Assembly: GCF_002848345.1 (NCBI RefSeq)
Contig: NZ_CP025429.1
Location: forward strand, 2,480,001 to 2,544,000
Direction: 5' to 3'
DNA length: 64,000 nucleotides
DNA from: Chromobacterium sp. ATCC 53434
GTDB taxonomy: Bacteria; Pseudomonadota; Gammaproteobacteria; Burkholderiales; Chromobacteriaceae
In this document: positions 18,749 through 28,800 of the stretch, in pieces
Layout of the letters: each line of letters starts with the position of its first letter
How positions within the stretch are numbered: the first letter of the stretch is position 1
The notes under the pieces: generated by a model
Database searches by the model: none
Seen by the model: only the letters and a program-made list of their open reading frames with translations
What the model was told of the DNA's origin: nothing
Made by a program: the position numbers and the translations under genes

Positions 18749-20116
18749 TCAGACCTGGCGGCCGGACGCCGCCAACGGCGGCGTCTCCTCGACGGCCTGG
18801 GCGGCTTCGTCCAGGCGATCCAGCCTGACGAAACGCAGCGCGCCCAGCGCCACCGTCATGCAGGCCAGGCCGCACAGCACGAACAACAAGGCGATGCCCC
18901 GTCCCTTGCCCGTACCCAGCCAAGCTCCCGTCAGCTCCGCCAGCGCGCCGCCCGGCATCATGCCGGGCTCCAGCACCCGCTCGACCAGCATGCCGCCGGC
19001 CAGCAGCGTCAACGCGACGACGCCGATATTGATCGCGCCGAGCAGGCTGAACAGGCTGCCGCGCCGCTCCAGCGGCGTATGGCCCATCCACAGGCTGAGC
19101 AGGCAGCTGTTGGAGATATTGCCGGCCAGCATCGCCAGGCAGGCCATGCCCGACCACGACAGCGGCGTCCGGACCCAGCCCATCGCCGCCACGCACACCG
19201 CCAGCGCCAGATCGGCCAGCAGCACGATGCGCATCAGCCGCCGCTGCGGATTGCAGGCCACCACCAGCACGCTGCCTATGATCGCGCCGACCGCGGCGCT
19301 GCTCATCACCCTGCCCAGCACGCCGCTGTCGTGCCCGGCCAGCACCATAGGCGTCAGCATGCTGGAAACCAGCGCCACCAGCGAGGTCTGCAGCAGCATG
19401 TAGATCAGCAGCGCCCGCATCTCCGCTTGCCGGCCCATATACGCCAGCGTCGTCGCGACGCCGCTGCGGCAATGCCGCCACAACGCGTCCCATGGCCGGC
19501 CCGCCGCCGCCGGTTGCGCATGCCGGCCGATGCCCGCCAAGGCCGCCAGCACCAGCGCGGTGGCGCACAGGATCAGCGCCACTTCCAGCAGCATCACCGC
19601 GCCGATTCCGTGCCCGGCCATCAACGCGCCGGCCAGCATCGGACCGGCGAATTGAACCGAACTTTCCCCCAGCATCCGCAAGCCGTTGGCCTGGCTGAGC
19701 CGGCGCTGCGGCAGCAGCAGGCTCAAGGCCACCTGGTAACTGGGCCGCCGGAAGGTATAGGTCAGCGAGGCCAGACTGCTCAGGACCACCATCGCCCATA
19801 CCCGCAAGCCGCCGCTCCAGGCGAGCGCGGCCAGCGTCAGCACCAGCCCCAGCAAGACCAGATCGCAACCCACCAGCACCACGCGGCGGTCGAACAGGTC
19901 GGCGCAGGCGCCGGCCAGCGGCAACAGCAGCAAGGCCGGCAGCATGCCGCTGAACAGCGCCAGCGAGAACTGCTCGGCCGAGCCGGTTTCCTGATAGATC
20001 CACACGCCCAGCGCGAACTGCAGCAGCACGCTGCCCAGCGCGGTGACGATTTCCCCCAGCCACAGGCAGATGAAGGGCCGGCCCAATTGGCGCAAAGCCT
20101 CGATGACCGCCCTCAT
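18749..20116 (-). CDS. MFS transporter (enterobactin-exporter-like MFS_3 type)
   Basis: A 455-residue 12-helix major facilitator. The N-terminal half has the cytoplasmic loop motif ADLFDRRVVLVGCD between helices 2 and 3 (the GxxxDRxGRR-type signature). The arrangement and the FRRPSYQVALSLLLP segment resemble MFS_3 proteins such as enterobactin exporters and macrolide efflux pumps. It converges on the SIP gene with a four-base gap. It could export a siderophore or the product of the NRPS locus 1.6 kb away, but nothing in the sequence fixes the substrate. Confidence 0.85.
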   Translation of the reverse strand: MRAVIEALRQLGRPFICLWLGEIVTALGSVLLQFALGVWIYQETGSAEQFSLALFSGMLPALLLLPLAGACADLFDRRVVLVGCDLVLLGLVLTLAALAWSGGLRVWAMVVLSSLASLTYTFRRPSYQVALSLLLPQRRLSQANGLRMLGESSVQFAGPMLAGALMAGHGIGAVMLLEVALILCATALVLAALAGIGRHAQPAAAGRPWDALWRHCRSGVATTLAYMGRQAEMRALLIYMLLQTSLVALVSSMLTPMVLAGHDSGVLGRVMSSAAVGAIIGSVLVVACNPQRRLMRIVLLADLALAVCVAAMGWVRTPLSWSGMACLAMLAGNISNSCLLSLWMGHTPLERRGSLFSLLGAINIGVVALTLLAGGMLVERVLEPGMMPGGALAELTGAWLGTGKGRGIALLFVLCGLACMTVALGALRFVRLDRLDEAAQAVEETPPLAASGRQV

Positions 20117-20230
20117 GCCTGCGCCTCCCGGCCGACACAGGCGGCCCCCGCATGCCTTTTCGATTCTCGCATCATGTCCAATCGCATATTGAAGGTTACG
20201 ACAGGTCCGCCCGGCATCGGCCGGCCGGCT

Positions 20231-20680
20231 TCATTCGGTTTTCGGCAAAGGCTGGTTCATCAGCCCGGTGGACTGATCCTGCTCGCTGGACGACAGCTTC
20301 CACTGCCGTACCGCGCCGCGCGCGTCGAACAGCATCACCAGTTCCTTGTCGTAATTGCTCTGCCCGCCGAACAGGCTGCCGACATTGACGAAGTTCTGCG
20401 GCTTGGGGGTGTATTTCCGGAAACTGAACACCCAGACCTCGTTGCCGCTGTCGAACCGTATCTTGTCCTGCGGCTGGCCCAGAGCCGCCACGATGTCGCG
20501 CTTGCCGCCATTGCCGTCGGCGAGCACGCGCCGCACATAGGCTTCGTCGACGTCAACCAGCTTCTCGTTCCCCACCGTCGAGCAGGCTTGCAGCGACAGC
20601 GCCGACGACAAAACGAGTAGTTTGAGCAGCGCCGCCGTTTTTTCCCGATCGCTCATCCATCGTCGCATTGGATTTCTCAT
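20231..20680 (-). CDS. BamE/SmpA-like small lipoprotein
   Basis: A 149-residue lipoprotein. The lipobox LQAC puts the lipidated Cys at residue 33 from the ATG at 20680, or residue 25 if the Met at residue 9 is the true start, which would give a more normal signal length. The mature part contains a BamE/OmlA-like pattern (KRDIVAALGQPQDKIRF, then EVWVFSF). The start overlaps the stop of the upstream unknown gene (ATGA), so both are made together. It is not the core BamE itself; its role is unknown, presumably at the outer membrane. Confidence 0.7.
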   Translation of the reverse strand: MRNPMRRWMSDREKTAALLKLLVLSSALSLQACSTVGNEKLVDVDEAYVRRVLADGNGGKRDIVAALGQPQDKIRFDSGNEVWVFSFRKYTPKPQNFVNVGSLFGGQSNYDKELVMLFDARGAVRQWKLSSSEQDQSTGLMNQPLPKTE

Positions 20681-21540
20681 TCGGCCGCCTTCATGTATTC
20701 GAAAACCACCAGCGCGTCATTCGACCATGAAGCGTCGCCCAATGGCAGGGAGTAGAAATACTCCTTCGGATAGGGCCAGGCGAAAAACGGACTGCGGCCC
20801 AAGGGACTGCCATATAACCAGGAGGTCGGTAAAACCTGGCGCCGATTTCCCTGCTGCAAGGTGATGGAAAAAACCGGCCGGTCGGCGATGAACAGATAAC
20901 TGAACGATTTTTCGGAATAAGGATCGGCGTCCACTTTCAATTGCGCCAGATTCTTGATGCCGTTCCAGATGACCTGGCCCACCGCCGCCGGCGCGTAGCG
21001 GGCGCAGGTTTTCATATCGTCGATGCACGTCACCTGCTCGGCCGATTTCGGCGCGCAGTCCAGCTTCTCGCCGTCAAGATTGTTCAAATGGCTCTGGGCG
21101 TCCACCAGACACTCCAGCCGCAGGTCGCCGAGACGACGGCTTCCCGCCGCGCCGCCCGGCGTCAGCACTTCGGGCCGCCAGTTCAAGCTCTGCACCGCCG
21201 GCGCGGCGATCACCTCGGCCGCCGCCCTTTCCCTTGGCAGCGTCGGCAGCGAGAATGCCTGCCGTCTGTCCAGTTCGATGCCCTGTCTCCATCCGCCGGC
21301 GACGGCGCTCAAACCCAGATCGGCGGCCTTCACCCTGGCATCCTGTAAAAACAATCGATAACGAAACACCGCATTCGGCGCCAATGCATGATGGTCTTGA
21401 AACGCTTTTTCGCCATCGCGCAGAACCGAATAGGCACGCCCGTTGTTTGCCGGCGCCGCGATAGCGACAACGACAAAAACCGCCGCAATGCCGCCGCCGA
21501 TCAAGCCATGCTTCCATCGAGAAAATCCACTTACGCTCAA
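20677..21540 (-). CDS. Unknown membrane-anchored or secreted protein
   Basis: I do not recognise this 287-residue protein. It has one N-terminal hydrophobic helix (about residues 11-30) and otherwise a soluble, extracytoplasmic-looking body with four cysteines (LRLECLVD, LDCAPK, TCIDDMKTCA) that could form two disulfides, plus aromatic-rich C-terminal segments (FFAWPYPKEYFYSLPLG). No ATG fits the N-terminus; the start is taken as TTG at 21540, with a GGAGAGG stretch upstream. It is the first gene of a two-gene unit with the BamE-like lipoprotein and lies just after the end of the NRPS operon, in the same direction. Confidence 0.6.
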   Translation of the reverse strand: MSVSGFSRWKHGLIGGGIAAVFVVVAIAAPANNGRAYSVLRDGEKAFQDHHALAPNAVFRYRLFLQDARVKAADLGLSAVAGGWRQGIELDRRQAFSLPTLPRERAAAEVIAAPAVQSLNWRPEVLTPGGAAGSRRLGDLRLECLVDAQSHLNNLDGEKLDCAPKSAEQVTCIDDMKTCARYAPAAVGQVIWNGIKNLAQLKVDADPYSEKSFSYLFIADRPVFSITLQQGNRRQVLPTSWLYGSPLGRSPFFAWPYPKEYFYSLPLGDASWSNDALVVFEYMKAAE

Positions 21541-21658
21541 AACCCTCTCCCGCTGCGATATTGGGCAATGATTTTACCGACCAGAGGATGTTTTTGGAAA
21601 AAGACAGCATCGCGCACAATAATATTACTGATAGGACAATTAATATCAGTACATAATG

Positions 21659-21681
21659 GCCGGGCGCCATTCGCGCCCGGC
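21659..21681 (-). terminator. Hairpin after the NRPS operon
   Basis: A perfect nine-base GC stem (arms GCCGGGCGC/GCGCCCGGC, five-base loop) lies 14 bases after the last NRPS stop and is followed on the minus strand by AT-rich DNA without a clean T-run. It is a likely but imperfect terminator. Confidence 0.5.
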
Positions 21682-21694
21682 ATTGCCGCCTTAT

Positions 21695-24600
21695 TCAAGG
21701 CGAAATCAAACTCCTCGACATTTCCGTCGCCAATTCGGCAATCGCCGGCTTTTCCAGAATGCTGTGGTGATCGCCGGGAATCGGGCGCACCGACAGCGCT
21801 TCCCCCTGCAATTCGCGCCAAGGCTGGTCCAGACGCTGCGCCAGCGACACCGAGGCGCCGTACAACACCGGCCGGGTCGCCAGCGGCCGTGGGCGGTAGC
21901 CGACCGCGGAGCGGAAAATGGCGGCCTGCGTCGCCAGCATCGCCTTGACCTCGTCCATCGTCAGCCCCTTGCCCCAGTCGGTCCGCGACAATGTCGCCGT
22001 TATCATCGAATCGATGTCGGGCATCGCGCGCAGGCGATCCAGCGCCGCCTCGTCCAGGCCAAGCTCCATTTCCAGCATCAGGAAAAGCAGGCCGATGTCC
22101 TGATCGCGCTCGCGCGCCAGCCTGTTCTCCAGCATCCGCCGTTGCGGCGCGTAATCGCCGCAACTGTCGATCAGGCCCAGGAAGGAGACGGCCTCCCCCT
22201 GCTCCTGCAACAGCGCCGCCATCGCATGGGCGATCGAACCGCCGACCGACCAGCCGGCCAGGCGGTACGGCCCCCGCGGCTGGATGCGCCGGATCCGTTC
22301 GATATGCACGATGGCCAGTTCCCGGATGCCGCCTTCCCGGCGATCGCGGCCCCAGTCTCCGGCCGGCAACGCGTAAATCGGGAAGCACCCGGCCAAATGG
22401 CCGGCCAGATTCTGCGCGTAGGCGATGCCGCCATAGACCTCGTGCAGCAGGAATAGCGGGACGCCGTCGCCGCCGCGCAACGCCACCGCGCCGTCGGCGT
22501 CGGCGTCGGCGTCGCGACCGGCCATCTCGGCCAGCGTCCGCAGATCGGCCGCCTGATAGACCTGCCGCAGGGCCAGGCTGGCGCCCAGCTGGCGGGCCGC
22601 CCTGGCCACCATGGATACCGCCAGCAGCGAATGGCCGCCCAGCTCGAAGAAATTGTCGCGGCGGCCAATCCGCTCGACGCCCAGCAGCGCGCTCCAGATC
22701 GCCGCTAACGCCGTCTCGGTCTCGCCCTGCGGCGCCTCGTACTCGCGACTGGACTGCAGCGCGCCATCCGGCGCCGGCAGGGCCTTGCGGTCCAGCTTGC
22801 CGTTCGGCGTCAGCGGGAAGGCCTCCAGCACGACGAAGGCGCTCGGTATCATGTACTCGGCCAGATCGCGCGCCAGTTCCGCCCGCAACACCGCCGCCTC
22901 CAGCGCCGCGCCCGGCCCCGCCGTCAGATAGGCCACCAGCCGCTTGTCGCCCGACGCGTCCTCCCGCGCCAGCACCACCGCCTCCGTCACCCCGGCGCAG
23001 GCCGCCAGCCTGGCCTCGATCTCGCCCAATTCGATGCGGAAGCCGCGTATCTTCACCTGGAAGTCGTTGCGGCCCAGGTATTCGATGCTGCCATCCGCCA
23101 GCCAGCGCCCCAGATCGCCGGTCTTGTACAGCCGCGCGCCGGCCACGCCGCCGAACGGATCGGCGACGAAACGCTGGGCCGTCAGTTCTGGCCGGTTCAG
23201 ATAACCGTCCGTCACGCCCGGCCCGCCGATATGCAGCTCGCCGGCCACGCCCAGCGGCGCCGGCTGCAGGTCAACGTCCAGGATGTAGGCGCGGATGTTC
23301 GGCAGCGGCCTGCCTATCGGCAGCACCCCGGCCTGGTCGGTCAGGCAGCGATGATAGGTGGCGTATACCGTGCTCTCGGTCGGGCCGTAGACGTTGAACA
23401 GTCGGTGCTCGGCGGCCCAGGCCTCGGCCAGCGCCACCGGGCAGGCCTCGCCGCCGACCAGCAGGTTCTCGACGCGGTAGCCTATCGCCGCCGGGTCCAT
23501 CATTTTCAGCGCCGACGACGGCAGCAGCGTGTGGCTGATGCCAAAGCGGCGCAGCGTGTCCTGCAAGGCCTGGCCCGGCATCCGCTCCTCGCGCGTCGCC
23601 AGGCACAGCGCCGCGCCGCTGCTCAGCGCGCCGGCGTATTCCCAGACGCTGGCGTCGAAGCTGAAGGAGGCGAATTGCAGCACCCGGCTGTCCGGCGTCA
23701 TCGGCCAGACGCCGGACAGCGAACGCATCAGATGAACGACGCCGTAATGGGCGCAGACCACGCCCTTGGGCCGGCCGGTGGAGCCGGAGGTGTAGATCAC
23801 ATAGGCCGGATGGCGGCTGCCCAGCCCCGCCACCACCGGATTCTCGGCCGGCAATGCCGCCAGGTGCTCCGCCTCCTCGTCCAGCAGCGCCACCGCCCAG
23901 TCGCCGTCGGCGCACAGGGCCCGCAGCGAGGCCTGCGTCAGCACCGCCGTCGGCGCGCTGTCTTCCAGCATGTAGGCCAACCGCTCCGGCGGGTAGCTCG
24001 GGTCCAGCGGCACATAGGTGCCGCCGGCCTTCAGCACCGCCAGCAGCGCCGCCACGATGTCGACGCTGCGCGCCAGGCACAGGCCGACGCGCTGGCCCGG
24101 CCCGACGCCGAGCGCGATCAGCCTGTGCGCCAACCGGTTGGCGCGGCGGTTCAGTTCGCCGTAGCTCAGCGTCTCGTCGCCGTACAGCAGCGCCGGCGCG
24201 TCCGGCCGCGCCGCCGCCTGCGCCTCGAACAGCTGGTGGATCAGCAGATCGTCCGGGTACGGCGTCGACGCCGCGTTGAAATCGTCCAGCAGCAGGCGCT
24301 TCTCCGCGTCCGGCAGCACTTCCAGCGCGCGCGCCGGCATGCCGCCGCCGGCCTCCAGCGCATCGGCCAGCGCCGCCAGCGTCCGCTCCATCAAGGCGCA
24401 GATCCGCGCCGCGCCGACCGTCGCCGACACCTGCGCCTTCAGCGCCAGGCCGGCGTCGCCGAAATCGTCGACCGACAAGGTCAGCGGGTAGTTGGTCCTC
24501 TCCTCGCCCGCCATCTCGGCGATGCCTTCCAGGCCGCTTCCAGCGCCGACCTCTTCGCCGTAGCGGTAGTTCAGCACCGAACTGAACAACGGTTGCGGCG

Positions 24601-25894
24601 CCGCCACGCCGCTGCAGCGCTGCGCCAGCGCCAGCGACGCGTGCTCATGCCGCAGCAGCCGCGTCAGCGCCTGCTGGGTCCGCCGCGCCGCCTGCTCGAC
24701 GCTGGCGTCGCCGAAGGCCAGCTTCAACGGCAAGGTGTTGATGAACAGGCCCAGCGCCCGGTCGGCGCCGGCCCCGCCCTGCAGCCGGCCGAACAACACC
24801 GTGCCGAACACCACCGTGTCCCGCCCCGACGCCCGCGCCAGCACGCGGCCCCAGGCCAGGTGCGCCAGGCTGGCCACACTGACGCCCAGCCGCCGCGCCT
24901 GCCGCCGCAGCCGGTCCGTCAGCTCGGCCGGCAGCCGCAGCCGGCTCTCGTCCAGTCCGTCGCCGTCGCCGCGATTGCCTTGCAGGCCGAAGGCCGCCGT
25001 CGGCTCGTCGACCTCGCCCAGCTCGGCGCGGAAGTAGGCCTCGTGCTCCGCCGCGCTGACGCCCAAGCGCGCCTGGGCGACGAAGTTGCGGAACGGCAGC
25101 GACGGCGGCAGAGCTGCGCCAAGGCCGGCCTGAATGTCCTGGATTTCCCCCATCAGGATGTCCAGCGAGGTATGGTCGACCACCAAGTGATGGAACAGCA
25201 GCTGCAGATAGTGGCGGCCGTCGGCCGGATCGGCGGCGGCATAGCCGCAAAGCAGCGGCGCCCGCGCCACGTCCAGCCGCGTCCTACGCGGGTCGTAACG
25301 CTGTTCCAGCTGCGCCGCCAGCGGGCCGTCGGCCGGGTCCAGTTCCACCGTTTCCACCGTCACCGGCGCGTCGCGCCACACCACCTGCACCGGCTCCGGC
25401 AGGCCCTGCCACTGGATCGCCGTGCGCAGGATGTCGTGCCGCGCCACCACCTGTTGCAAGGCCGCGACGAAGCCTTGCAGCCGCTCGCCGCTGTCGAAGG
25501 CCATCAACGAGGACAGCAGGTAGGCGTCGCCTTCGCCGCCCAGCAGGTGGTGGAACAATATCCCCTCCTGCAGCGGCGCCAGCGGGTAGATGTCCTGGAT
25601 ATTGGCCATGCCGCCGTCGACGCCGGCGCAAACGCCGTCCCACTGCGACCGGTCCAGTTCCAGCCCGAAACGCCTGAGACTGCTGGCGGTCAGCGCCAGC
25701 CGCTCGGTCAGCGCGGCGTACTCGCCATTGCCCAGGCTGGCGAGCAGCTCGGGCTTGCTCTCCTTCAACTGTCCCAGCAACGCCGGGGTCAGGCGCTGCT
25801 TCTCTCCGCGTATCACCAGGTTGCCGCTGTCGTCGGACAGGCCGAGCTCGATGGCGTTGCGGGACAGTTCCAATGCCAGATAGGTCACACTCAC
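21695..25894 (-). CDS. NRPS, terminal module (docking-C/E-A-T-TE)
   Basis: A 1399-residue synthetase forming module 6. Residues 1-55 resemble a TubC-type N-terminal docking domain. A dual condensation/epimerisation domain follows (N-terminal HHLLGGEGD near residue 110; core HHLVVDH near 230), then an adenylation domain and a carrier domain ([10 protein letters not shown], Ser near 1090). The thioesterase has GWSVGGS with the nucleophile Ser near 1221 and GDHHS near the end. The by-eye specificity code is D-A-W-L-L-G-V-V-Y, an aliphatic (Leu/Ile/Val-like) residue and the same as module 5. The start is GTG 25894, overlapping the previous stop (GTGA), with GAGGAG eight bases upstream. The TE releases the peptide by hydrolysis or cyclisation. 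Confidence 0.93.
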   Translation of the reverse strand: MSVTYLALELSRNAIELGLSDDSGNLVIRGEKQRLTPALLGQLKESKPELLASLGNGEYAALTERLALTASSLRRFGLELDRSQWDGVCAGVDGGMANIQDIYPLAPLQEGILFHHLLGGEGDAYLLSSLMAFDSGERLQGFVAALQQVVARHDILRTAIQWQGLPEPVQVVWRDAPVTVETVELDPADGPLAAQLEQRYDPRRTRLDVARAPLLCGYAAADPADGRHYLQLLFHHLVVDHTSLDILMGEIQDIQAGLGAALPPSLPFRNFVAQARLGVSAAEHEAYFRAELGEVDEPTAAFGLQGNRGDGDGLDESRLRLPAELTDRLRRQARRLGVSVASLAHLAWGRVLARASGRDTVVFGTVLFGRLQGGAGADRALGLFINTLPLKLAFGDASVEQAARRTQQALTRLLRHEHASLALAQRCSGVAAPQPLFSSVLNYRYGEEVGAGSGLEGIAEMAGEERTNYPLTLSVDDFGDAGLALKAQVSATVGAARICALMERTLAALADALEAGGGMPARALEVLPDAEKRLLLDDFNAASTPYPDDLLIHQLFEAQAAARPDAPALLYGDETLSYGELNRRANRLAHRLIALGVGPGQRVGLCLARSVDIVAALLAVLKAGGTYVPLDPSYPPERLAYMLEDSAPTAVLTQASLRALCADGDWAVALLDEEAEHLAALPAENPVVAGLGSRHPAYVIYTSGSTGRPKGVVCAHYGVVHLMRSLSGVWPMTPDSRVLQFASFSFDASVWEYAGALSSGAALCLATREERMPGQALQDTLRRFGISHTLLPSSALKMMDPAAIGYRVENLLVGGEACPVALAEAWAAEHRLFNVYGPTESTVYATYHRCLTDQAGVLPIGRPLPNIRAYILDVDLQPAPLGVAGELHIGGPGVTDGYLNRPELTAQRFVADPFGGVAGARLYKTGDLGRWLADGSIEYLGRNDFQVKIRGFRIELGEIEARLAACAGVTEAVVLAREDASGDKRLVAYLTAGPGAALEAAVLRAELARDLAEYMIPSAFVVLEAFPLTPNGKLDRKALPAPDGALQSSREYEAPQGETETALAAIWSALLGVERIGRRDNFFELGGHSLLAVSMVARAARQLGASLALRQVYQAADLRTLAEMAGRDADADADGAVALRGGDGVPLFLLHEVYGGIAYAQNLAGHLAGCFPIYALPAGDWGRDRREGGIRELAIVHIERIRRIQPRGPYRLAGWSVGGSIAHAMAALLQEQGEAVSFLGLIDSCGDYAPQRRMLENRLARERDQDIGLLFLMLEMELGLDEAALDRLRAMPDIDSMITATLSRTDWGKGLTMDEVKAMLATQAAIFRSAVGYRPRPLATRPVLYGASVSLAQRLDQPWRELQGEALSVRPIPGDHHSILEKPAIAELATEMSRSLISP
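22671..24375. repeat. Near-identical 1.7-kb repeat, copy in module 6
   Basis: It matches 26123-27827 at a constant offset of 3452 bases and covers the A6 domain and the start of the carrier domain. Reading both by eye I found one mismatch (23273 versus 26725). It points to recent duplication or gene conversion between the A domains of modules 5 and 6. Confidence 0.9.
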
Positions 25895-28800
25895 AGCACA
25901 AGCTCCTCGATATCGCCCTTCGGGTCTTGGTCCGATTCGGCGAACCAGTCCTGCTCCGCCACGCCGGCCGTGGCGATCGCCTCGGCCAATGCCGCCAGGT
26001 CGGCCGCGCCGAACAACTGGCGGATGTCGCAGTGCAGGCCGGCCTGGCGCATTTGCTCCACCAGTTTCACCGCCAGCAGCGAATGGCCGCCGAGCTCGAA
26101 GAAGTTGTCGCGGCGGCCGACCCGCTCGACGCCCAGCAGCGCGCTCCAGATCGCCGCTAACGCCGTCTCGGTCTCGCCCTGCGGCGCCTCGTACTCGCGA
26201 CTGGACTGCAGCGCGCCATCCGGCGCCGGCAGGGCCTTGCGGTCCAGCTTGCCGTTCGGCGTCAGCGGGAAGGCCTCCAGCACGACGAAGGCGCTCGGTA
26301 TCATGTACTCGGCCAGATCGCGCGCCAGTTCCGCCCGCAACACCGCCGCCTCCAGCGCCGCGCCCGGCCCCGCCGTCAGATAGGCCACCAGCCGCTTGTC
26401 GCCCGACGCGTCCTCCCGCGCCAGCACCACCGCCTCCGTCACCCCGGCGCAGGCCGCCAGCCTGGCCTCGATCTCGCCCAATTCGATGCGGAAGCCGCGT
26501 ATCTTCACCTGGAAGTCGTTGCGGCCCAGGTATTCGATGCTGCCATCCGCCAGCCAGCGCCCCAGATCGCCGGTCTTGTACAGCCGCGCGCCGGCCACGC
26601 CGCCGAACGGATCGGCGACGAAACGCTGGGCCGTCAGTTCTGGCCGGTTCAGATAACCGTCCGTCACGCCCGGCCCGCCGATATGCAGCTCGCCGGCCAC
26701 GCCCAGCGGCGCCGGCTGCAGGTCGACGTCCAGGATGTAGGCGCGGATGTTCGGCAGCGGCCTGCCTATCGGCAGCACCCCGGCCTGGTCGGTCAGGCAG
26801 CGATGATAGGTGGCGTATACCGTGCTCTCGGTCGGGCCGTAGACGTTGAACAGTCGGTGCTCGGCGGCCCAGGCCTCGGCCAGCGCCACCGGGCAGGCCT
26901 CGCCGCCGACCAGCAGGTTCTCGACGCGGTAGCCTATCGCCGCCGGGTCCATCATTTTCAGCGCCGACGACGGCAGCAGCGTGTGGCTGATGCCAAAGCG
27001 GCGCAGCGTGTCCTGCAAGGCCTGGCCCGGCATCCGCTCCTCGCGCGTCGCCAGGCACAGCGCCGCGCCGCTGCTCAGCGCGCCGGCGTATTCCCAGACG
27101 CTGGCGTCGAAGCTGAAGGAGGCGAATTGCAGCACCCGGCTGTCCGGCGTCATCGGCCAGACGCCGGACAGCGAACGCATCAGATGAACGACGCCGTAAT
27201 GGGCGCAGACCACGCCCTTGGGCCGGCCGGTGGAGCCGGAGGTGTAGATCACATAGGCCGGATGGCGGCTGCCCAGCCCCGCCACCACCGGATTCTCGGC
27301 CGGCAATGCCGCCAGGTGCTCCGCCTCCTCGTCCAGCAGCGCCACCGCCCAGTCGCCGTCGGCGCACAGGGCCCGCAGCGAGGCCTGCGTCAGCACCGCC
27401 GTCGGCGCGCTGTCTTCCAGCATGTAGGCCAACCGCTCCGGCGGGTAGCTCGGGTCCAGCGGCACATAGGTGCCGCCGGCCTTCAGCACCGCCAGCAGCG
27501 CCGCCACGATGTCGACGCTGCGCGCCAGGCACAGGCCGACGCGCTGGCCCGGCCCGACGCCGAGCGCGATCAGCCTGTGCGCCAACCGGTTGGCGCGGCG
27601 GTTCAGTTCGCCGTAGCTCAGCGTCTCGTCGCCGTACAGCAGCGCCGGCGCGTCCGGCCGCGCCGCCGCCTGCGCCTCGAACAGCTGGTGGATCAGCAGA
27701 TCGTCCGGGTACGGCGTCGACGCCGCGTTGAAATCGTCCAGCAGCAGGCGCTTCTCCGCGTCCGGCAGCACTTCCAGCGCGCGCGCCGGCATGCCGCCGC
27801 CGGCCTCCAGCGCATCGGCCAGCGCCGTCAGCGTCCTCTCCATCAAGGCGCAGATCCGCGCCGCGCCGACCGTCGCCGGCACCTGGGCCTGCAAGGCCAG
27901 GCCGGCGTCGCCGAAATCATCTACCGACAGCGTCAGCGGATAGCTGCTCCTCTCCTCGCCGCCGAGGACCTCTATGCCCTCCCATCCCGGCAGGCCGGCA
28001 TCGTCCTCGGTGCTGTGCCGGTAGTTCAACAGCGCACTGAACAACGGTAGCGGCGCCGCCACCCCGCTGCAGCGCTGCGCCAGCGCCAGCGGCGCGTGCT
28101 CGTGCCGCAGCAGCCGCGTCAGCGCCTGCTGGGTCCGCCGCGCCGCCTGCGCTACGCTGAAGCCGCCCAACTCAAGCTTAAGCGGCAGCGTGTTGATGAA
28201 CAGACCCAGCGCCCGGTCGGCGCCGGCCCCGCCCTGCAAGCGGCCGAACAGCACAGTGCCGAACACCACCGTGTCCCGCCCCGACGCCCGCGCCAGCACC
28301 CGGCCCCAGGCCAGGTGCGCCAGGCTGGCCACGCTGACGCCCAGCCGCCGCGCCTGCCGCCTCAGCCTGTCGGTCAATGCCGCCGGCAGCCGCAGCCGGC
28401 TCTCGTCCAGTCCGTCGCCGTCGCCGCGATTGCCTTGCAGGCCGAAGGCCGCCGTCGGCTCGTCGACCTCGCCCAGCTCGGCGCGGAAGTAGGCCTCGTG
28501 CTCCGCCGCGCCGACGCCCAGCCGCGCCTGCGCGACGAAGTTGCGGAACGGCAGCGCCGGCGCCAGCGCCGTCTCGCCGCGCTGCAGTTGGCGAACTTCC
28601 TGCAGCAGCAATTCCAGCGTCGCGTGATCGACGGCCAGATGGTGGAACAGCAGTTGCAGATAGTGGCGGCCGTCGGCCGGATCGGCGGCGGCATAGCCGC
28701 GCAGCAACGGCGCCCGCGTCACGTCCAGCCGCGTCCGCCGCGGGTCGTAACGCTGTTCCAGCTGCGCCGCCAGCGGACCGTCGGCCGGGTCCAGTTCCAC

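Noticed and set aside
21541..21670. Small membrane protein opening MAPGHYVLILIVL
   Set aside because: A short hydrophobic stretch begins at 21670, but its frame then runs through the unknown gene as non-coding-like sequence; no stop or ribosome-binding site supports a separate gene.
25895..27532. Upstream extension of the last NRPS frame
   Set aside because: The frame is open across the end of the preceding NRPS gene, but that part is an out-of-frame reading of an A domain; the docking domain and ribosome-binding site fix the start at 25894.
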